Positions 59,732 to 64,000 of a stretch of 64,000 nt of DNA are shown here, in pieces. The position numbers and the translations under genes were made by a program. This stretch comes from Aureimonas glaciei. GTDB lineage: Bacteria > Pseudomonadota > Alphaproteobacteria > Rhizobiales > Rhizobiaceae. The stretch spans positions 124,001 through 188,000 of the forward strand of contig NZ_BMJJ01000005.1 in the NCBI RefSeq assembly GCF_014643375.1, in the 5' to 3' direction. Within the stretch, counting starts at the first letter, position 1; each line of letters begins with the position of its first letter. The notes under the pieces are model-generated. The model was given only the letters and a program-made list of their open reading frames with translations, had not been told where the DNA came from and searched no databases.

Positions 59732-61627
59732 TTGGCCACTGACACAGACACGGCGCATGCCCCGCGTGAGCCGGCTCATCCGCGTGAATTCAGGACCCTG
59801 CTGCTCGGCTGTATCGGCGTCGTCTACGGGGATATCGGCACCAGCCCGCTCTACGCCCTGCGCGAGGCCCTGGTGCATGCCAGCGGCGACGGTCTCGTCG
59901 ACACCGAGGTGATCGGCGTCGTCTCGATGCTGATCTGGTCGCTGACGCTGATCGTCACGATCAAATACGTGCTGCTCATCCTCAATGCCGACAACAATGG
60001 CGAGGGCGGCATCCTCTCGCTGATCGCCCTGGCGATGAAGGCTCTGGGAAGGCGCACTTTCCTGATCGTCATCGGCATCATCGGCGCCTCGCTGTTCTAC
60101 GGCGATGCGGTGATCACGCCGGCGATCTCGGTGATGTCCGCGATCGAGGGGCTGAAGCTGGTGACCCCGCGGCTCGACGGCTGGGTGCTGCCGATCACCA
60201 CCGTGATCCTCTGCCTCCTGTTCTTCGTCCAGAGCCGCGGCACAGGCAAGATCGCGGCCTATTTCGGACCGATCACCCTGGTCTGGTTCCTGGTGATGGG
60301 GCTTCTCGGCCTGATCCATATCGGCGACCGGCCTGACATCCTGACGGCGCTGAACCCGATGCGGGCCGTCACCATGATCATCGACCACGGCTGGCTGTCC
60401 CTGGTCATTCTCGGCTCCGTCTTCCTGGCGATTACCGGTGCGGAGGCCCTCTATACCGACATGGGCCATTTTGGCCGCAAGCCCATCCGCGTCGCCTGGT
60501 TCGGCCTGGTCTTTCCGGCCCTCCTCTTCAACTATCTCGGCCAGGGCGCCCTGATCATGTCGCGGCCCGAGGCGCTGGAGAACCCGTTCTTCCTGCTGGC
60601 GCCCGAATGGGCCCTGCTGCCGCTGGTGATCCTGGCCACGGTCGCGACCGTCATCGCCAGCCAGGCCGTCATCACCGGCGCCTTCTCGCTGACCCAGCAG
60701 GCGATCCAGCTCGGCTTCCTGCCGCGGCTGGAGATCCGGCACACCTCGGAGGAACAGTTCGGGCAGATCTACATCCCGAAGGTCAATTTCTTCCTGTTCG
60801 TCGGGGTGATGTTCCTGGTCTGGACCTTCCAGTCCTCCGGCTCCCTGGCCAATGCCTACGGCATCGCCGTCACCGGCGACATGGTGGTCACCTCGACGCT
60901 CGGCTTCCTCGTCTTCTGGAAATGCTGGAAGTGGTCGCCCTGGCTGGCGGCGGCCGTGATCGTCCCGCTGCTGTCGCTCGAGCTGATCTTCCTGTCCTCC
61001 AACATGCTGAAGGTGCTCGACGGCGGCTACGCGCCGCTCGGGCTGGCCGTGATCCTGTCCTTGATCATGTGGACCTGGATCCGCGGAACCCGCATCGCCT
61101 ACAGCAAGGCGCACCGCGAGAGCATCGCGCTCAGCGATCTGACGCGGATGCTGGAGAAGTCGAAGCCCATGCGGGCGCGCGGAACCGCAGTGTTTCTGAC
61201 CTCCGACACCGAGCTCGCGCCGAGCGCCCTGATGCACAACCTCAAGCACAATGGCGTGATCCACGAGCGCAATCTCATCATGACCATCAAGGTCGAGAAT
61301 GTTCCGCGCATTCCGCTCGAGGATCGCGTTCAGATTGAGCCCGTCTCCGAGCTCTTCACCCGCGTCTTCCTTAATTACGGCTACATGGAAGAGCCCAATG
61401 TGCCGAAGGCCCTCTCGCTCGCGAAGAAGAAGGGCCTGAAGTTCGAGATCATGTCGACCTCCTTCTTCCTGTCGCGCCGCGCTTTCAGGGCGACGTCGCA
61501 GGACGGCATGCCGCTCTGGCAGGACCGCCTCTACATCTCGATGGCCCTCTCGGCCGCCGATACCTCGGGATTCTATTGCCTGCCGACAAATCGAGTCGTC
61601 GAAATGGGGCAACAATTCACAATTTAG
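59732..61627 (+). CDS. kup: Kup-family potassium uptake protein
   Basis: A 631-residue K+/H+ symporter with about 12 membrane helices and a cytoplasmic C-terminal domain. Family motifs: LGCIGVVYGDIGTSPLYALREAL, NADNNGEGGILSLIAL, GASLFYGDAVITPAISVMSAIEGL, ALYTDMGHFGRKPIRVAWF and YGIAVTGDMVVTSTL. I chose TTG 59732 as start, with GGAGA seven bases upstream; the reading from 59669 adds residues not typical of the family. The preceding 251-base gap after the RND gene has no gene or clear terminator. Confidence 0.93.
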   Translation: MATDTDTAHAPREPAHPREFRTLLLGCIGVVYGDIGTSPLYALREALVHASGDGLVDTEVIGVVSMLIWSLTLIVTIKYVLLILNADNNGEGGILSLIALAMKALGRRTFLIVIGIIGASLFYGDAVITPAISVMSAIEGLKLVTPRLDGWVLPITTVILCLLFFVQSRGTGKIAAYFGPITLVWFLVMGLLGLIHIGDRPDILTALNPMRAVTMIIDHGWLSLVILGSVFLAITGAEALYTDMGHFGRKPIRVAWFGLVFPALLFNYLGQGALIMSRPEALENPFFLLAPEWALLPLVILATVATVIASQAVITGAFSLTQQAIQLGFLPRLEIRHTSEEQFGQIYIPKVNFFLFVGVMFLVWTFQSSGSLANAYGIAVTGDMVVTSTLGFLVFWKCWKWSPWLAAAVIVPLLSLELIFLSSNMLKVLDGGYAPLGLAVILSLIMWTWIRGTRIAYSKAHRESIALSDLTRMLEKSKPMRARGTAVFLTSDTELAPSALMHNLKHNGVIHERNLIMTIKVENVPRIPLEDRVQIEPVSELFTRVFLNYGYMEEPNVPKALSLAKKKGLKFEIMSTSFFLSRRAFRATSQDGMPLWQDRLYISMALSAADTSGFYCLPTNRVVEMGQQFTI

Positions 61628-61670
61628 CGTCATGCTTGTGCTCTAAGGCTCAGGCCGCAGGGATCCTGAT

Positions 61671-62432
61671 ATGCACTTGATCGATCGAGCAGAGACGGGC
61701 GAACGCGCCGGGACGGGCGTCGACGGCGCCGATCCGGACGGCGCTGCCGCGTGGAGCGCTGCCGAGCCGGACGAGGCGTGCAAGGAGCCGAGCGCCACGG
61801 CCTTGGCGGAACCCGATCCTCTGCCCCTGAGCAAGCGCAAGCTGGCCGAGATTCTCGTCGACATCGCCGAAGATCCCGCGCGCGAGCGTGTCTCTGTCGC
61901 GGACCTGCTCCTCGCCATGCAGGATCGCGCCTTCGGGGCGCTGATGCTGATTTTCGCCATGCCGAACGCCTTGCCGACGCCGCCCGGCACCTCGGCCATT
62001 CTCGGTGCACCCCTGGTCTTCCTGGCGGCGCAGTTGATGCTGGGGCGCAAGCCGTGGCTTCCCAAGGTGATCGCCAACCGGTCGATGACGCGCACCGATT
62101 TCGCCACGATGATCGGCAAGGTGGCGCCCTGGATCACGCGGGCCGAAAAACTTCTGAGACCGCGCCTCGTGGTGGTAGCCCGGCCGCCGGCGGAATATCT
62201 GATCGGCGCCCTCTGCCTTTTGATGGCGATCATCCTGGTGCTGCCGATCCCGCTCGGCAACATGCTGCCGGCCTTTTCCATCTGCCTGTTTTCCCTCGGC
62301 CTTCTCGAGCGTGACGGGGTCTGGATCCTCGTCGGGGCAGCGACCTCCGTCGCCTCGGTCGTCCTCGTCTCCGGCGTTCTGTTCGCCCTCTTCAAGGGTG
62401 CCCTGTTTGTCTTCTCGAACGCGTTCCTGTAG
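61671..62432 (+). CDS. ExoD-family membrane protein
   Basis: A 253-residue protein of the ExoD (exopolysaccharide synthesis) family. Residues 1-50 are an acidic, poorly conserved tail; the family domain follows (KLAEILVDIAEDPARERVSVADLLLAMQDRAFGALMLIFAMPNALPTPPGTSAILGAPLVFLAAQLMLGRKPWLP), then three membrane helices near the C terminus. ExoD is needed for alkaline tolerance and symbiosis in Sinorhizobium, mechanism unknown. It is 43 bases after kup in the same direction. Confidence 0.88.
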   Translation: MHLIDRAETGERAGTGVDGADPDGAAAWSAAEPDEACKEPSATALAEPDPLPLSKRKLAEILVDIAEDPARERVSVADLLLAMQDRAFGALMLIFAMPNALPTPPGTSAILGAPLVFLAAQLMLGRKPWLPKVIANRSMTRTDFATMIGKVAPWITRAEKLLRPRLVVVARPPAEYLIGALCLLMAIILVLPIPLGNMLPAFSICLFSLGLLERDGVWILVGAATSVASVVLVSGVLFALFKGALFVFSNAFL

Positions 62433-62559
62433 CCGAGGGCATCACCCGCCGCGGTGAGCGAGTCCTCGGGGTCGGAGTGCCTGTTGCGCGGCTTGCCGTT
62501 CGCGGGGGCATACCGCTAGGGTTCGCCGACCAGCGGAGGCAGGCAGACAGGAGAACCGA

Positions 62560-63312
62560 TTGAACAAGTCAGTCGCATTGGGACCCACCAGTCCAATGCA
62601 CATTCGGCTGTCGAAGATCATCGACCTGTCCGCTGACGATCAGCAGGCCATCGCCGAGCTTCCCGTAACCATCCGCGACTTCTCGGCCGACCACGACATC
62701 GTGCGCGACGGCGACCGCACGCAGCACTGCTGCATCGTGCTCGAGGGCTTCACCTGCCGCTACAAGGTGATCAGCGACGGGCGACGTCAGATCCTCGCCT
62801 TCAACATTCCCGGCGACATTCCCGATCTCCAGAGCCTGCATCTGCAGGTGATGGATCACAGCCTGGCGACTCTGGTGCCGAGCCGGCTCGGCTTCGTCGC
62901 CCACACCCACATGCGCGACCTCTGCGAGCGGCGTCCGGGCGTCGCCGCGGCGATGTGGCGCGAGACGCTGATCGACGGCGCGGCCTTCCGCGCCTGGATC
63001 ACTGGAATGGGCCGCCTGTCGGCCCGGGCGCGGCTGGCGCATCTCCTGTGCGAACTGCTGCTGCGACTGGACGCAGTGGGTCTGGCCGACGGCTTCCGCT
63101 ACAGGCTTCCGCTGACGCAGGCGGAGATCGGCGACGCGCTCGGCCTCAGCGTCGTGCACGTCAACCGCATCCTGCAGGATCTGAGGGCCGAGGGAATCAT
63201 CGCCATCGACCGCCGGACGGTCAACATTCTGCATTGGGACGGGCTGCGCGCCATCGGCCAGTTCGATCCGGCCTATCTGCATCTCAAGAACGGCGCCACC
63301 GCCATCGATTGA
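62560..63312 (+). CDS. Crp/Fnr-family transcriptional regulator
   Basis: A 250-residue regulator with a cyclic-nucleotide-binding-like domain (about 25-135, LPVTIRDFSADHDIVRDGDRTQHCCIVLEGFTCRYKVISDGRRQILAFNIPGDIPDL) and a C-terminal winged helix (about 165-240, LTQAEIGDALGLSVVHVNRILQDLRAEGI). No cysteine cluster for an iron-sulfur centre is seen, so it is not FNR itself. The start is TTG 62560, with AGGAGA six bases upstream; ATG 62596 is an alternative. The family subtype is common in rhizobia with unknown ligand. Confidence 0.9.
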   Translation: MNKSVALGPTSPMHIRLSKIIDLSADDQQAIAELPVTIRDFSADHDIVRDGDRTQHCCIVLEGFTCRYKVISDGRRQILAFNIPGDIPDLQSLHLQVMDHSLATLVPSRLGFVAHTHMRDLCERRPGVAAAMWRETLIDGAAFRAWITGMGRLSARARLAHLLCELLLRLDAVGLADGFRYRLPLTQAEIGDALGLSVVHVNRILQDLRAEGIIAIDRRTVNILHWDGLRAIGQFDPAYLHLKNGATAID

Positions 63313-63328
63313 CGAGACGGCGCCGCGA

Positions 63329-63760
63329 TCAGTTCGGCGGGCGGTAGTCGCGAAGGAGAATGCGCAGGGCCGGCTCGTCGACGAGATTGGCCGCCTCTTC
63401 CTGCGCAAACCATTGCCGGGAACGCTGGGCAGCCTCCGGCCAGATCTCGTCGAGATAGCGCACTTCGAGCGGAAAGACCGTGACGGTGCAGCGGACCGAC
63501 GAGCCGTCGTCGGCGAGTTTGTCGTACTCATAGGCGCCGACGGGCTGCTTGCTCGACTTGCCGATCACGCCGGCCTCCTCGAAGGCTTCCTGCGCCGCCG
63601 CCTTGTGCGGGCTGCGCAGCTTCATCGGCCAGCCCTTGGGGATGATCCAGCGCCGCGTACCGCGCGATGTCACCAAGAGGATGCGCAGTCCACCGTCCGT
63701 CCCGACGGCGTAGGGCAACGCGCCGTATTGTACGTTCCCTCTCTTTTGCGCCAATGCCAT
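63329..63760 (-). CDS. NUDIX hydrolase (diphosphoinositol-polyphosphate phosphohydrolase-like)
   Basis: A 143-residue NUDIX-fold hydrolase. The NUDIX box is SPHKAAAQEAFEEAGVIG; its core EEAG is intact, but the first Arg of REUXEEXGU is Gln and the upstream Glu in Gx5E is absent, as in DIPP-type variants. WIIPKGWPMK is the typical DIPP-like start. Such proteins hydrolyse diphosphate or nucleoside diphosphate-X compounds. Start ATG 63760; TTG 63766 is an alternative. It is convergent with the Crp-like gene, 16 bases apart. Confidence 0.87.
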   Translation of the reverse strand: MALAQKRGNVQYGALPYAVGTDGGLRILLVTSRGTRRWIIPKGWPMKLRSPHKAAAQEAFEEAGVIGKSSKQPVGAYEYDKLADDGSSVRCTVTVFPLEVRYLDEIWPEAAQRSRQWFAQEEAANLVDEPALRILLRDYRPPN

Positions 63761-64000
63761 CTCCAAGGTCCCGGGCTGCCAGCCCAGGATCGATTAGTTT
63801 GTATTCATGCCTGAGGATATCCCGGCTGCGACGTCCGCCCGCGGGAGCAGACTAACAGCGATCCGGGAGGTGACCCGACTGTGCATGATTCGTGCCATCT
63901 TTGACAGCGAAGCTTGCTTGATGCCTGCGCCGAGTCGAAGAGCATATATGGTGCATCCGCCGCCGGAACCAAGATGGTGCGCACGGCGCGCGGCCCGATC
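63761..64000. other. Terminal intergenic region, no supported gene
   Basis: The last 240 bases hold the promoter side of the NUDIX gene and AT-richer segments around 63800-63950. A possible open frame from ATG 63973 runs off the edge (MVRTARGPI), too short to judge. Confidence 0.4.

Noticed and set aside
59657-61633. 658-residue open frame on the minus strand
   Set aside because: It is antisense to kup, with His/Asp/Gln-rich low-complexity sequence and no family match.
62433-62469. Nested hairpin upstream of the Crp-like gene (CCGAGG/CCTCGG with TCACC/GGTGA inside)
   Set aside because: A real stem-loop, but without a T run or known RNA motif, so I could not call it a terminator or a small RNA.

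Overview
The window is a stretch of a GC-rich alphaproteobacterial chromosome. Gene content and order point to the order Hyphomicrobiales (Rhizobiales): mraZ-rsmH next to rnpB, a fused ArsR-methyltransferase upstream of metF, an HWE sensor kinase, ExoD, a MoxR/VWA operon, a C-P lyase operon with DUF1045, and several families of small palindromic intergenic repeats. An Aurantimonadaceae-like genus is possible, but this is inference. There are no tRNA or rRNA genes, no CRISPR array and no recognisable insertion sequence or prophage. The only structured RNA gene recognised is rnpB.

Layout. 0-3.3 kb (mostly minus): start of the division/cell-wall cluster (rsmH fragment, mraZ with a TGGG box array), RNase P RNA, a periplasmic amidase and DjlA. 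3.4-6.6 kb: a small lipoprotein, a GH25 muramidase lipoprotein, an MltB-type transglycosylase and a DUF2141 protein. 6.7-11.2 kb: DUF2218 and a His-rich PadR regulator with its operator, a CPA2 antiporter, DUF4112 and a tandem HD-GYP protein. 11.4-15.3 kb: ornithine-type decarboxylase, EamA exporter, amidase, tiny membrane protein. 15.4-18.5 kb: metF and a SahR-like regulator, divergent from trmO and DUF2293. 18.6-22.9 kb: lipid kinase, modA with two Mo-box-like sites, single-domain ModE, MOSC and DedA proteins. 23-24.9 kb: HWE kinase and response regulator. 25-31.5 kb: EttA, aldo/keto reductase, LysR, RNase T2, alpha/beta hydrolase, MgtC.

31.5-40.4 kb (minus): a ClpP-fold periplasmic protein paired with a large membrane protein, then a tightly overlapping seven-gene operon moxR-DUF58-DUF4381-VWA-VWA-TPR-BatD. 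40.6-54.3 kb: a PHP phosphoesterase, then phosphonate catabolism: phnF divergent from phnGHIJ-KL-acetyltransferase, then phnCDE-DUF1045-phnM-phnN. PhoB-type boxes precede both phnG and phnC, so import and C-P bond cleavage are probably induced together under phosphate starvation. phnP is missing; the PHP and DUF1045 proteins are candidate replacements. The phn locus also carries all the palindromic repeats I found, including a DUF559 nuclease gene bracketed by exact inverted palindromes and inserted antisense between phnJ and phnK.

54.3-64 kb: a TetR/AcrR-type regulator with a near-canonical AcrR operator divergent from an RND efflux pair, then Kup, ExoD, a Crp/Fnr regulator and a NUDIX hydrolase.
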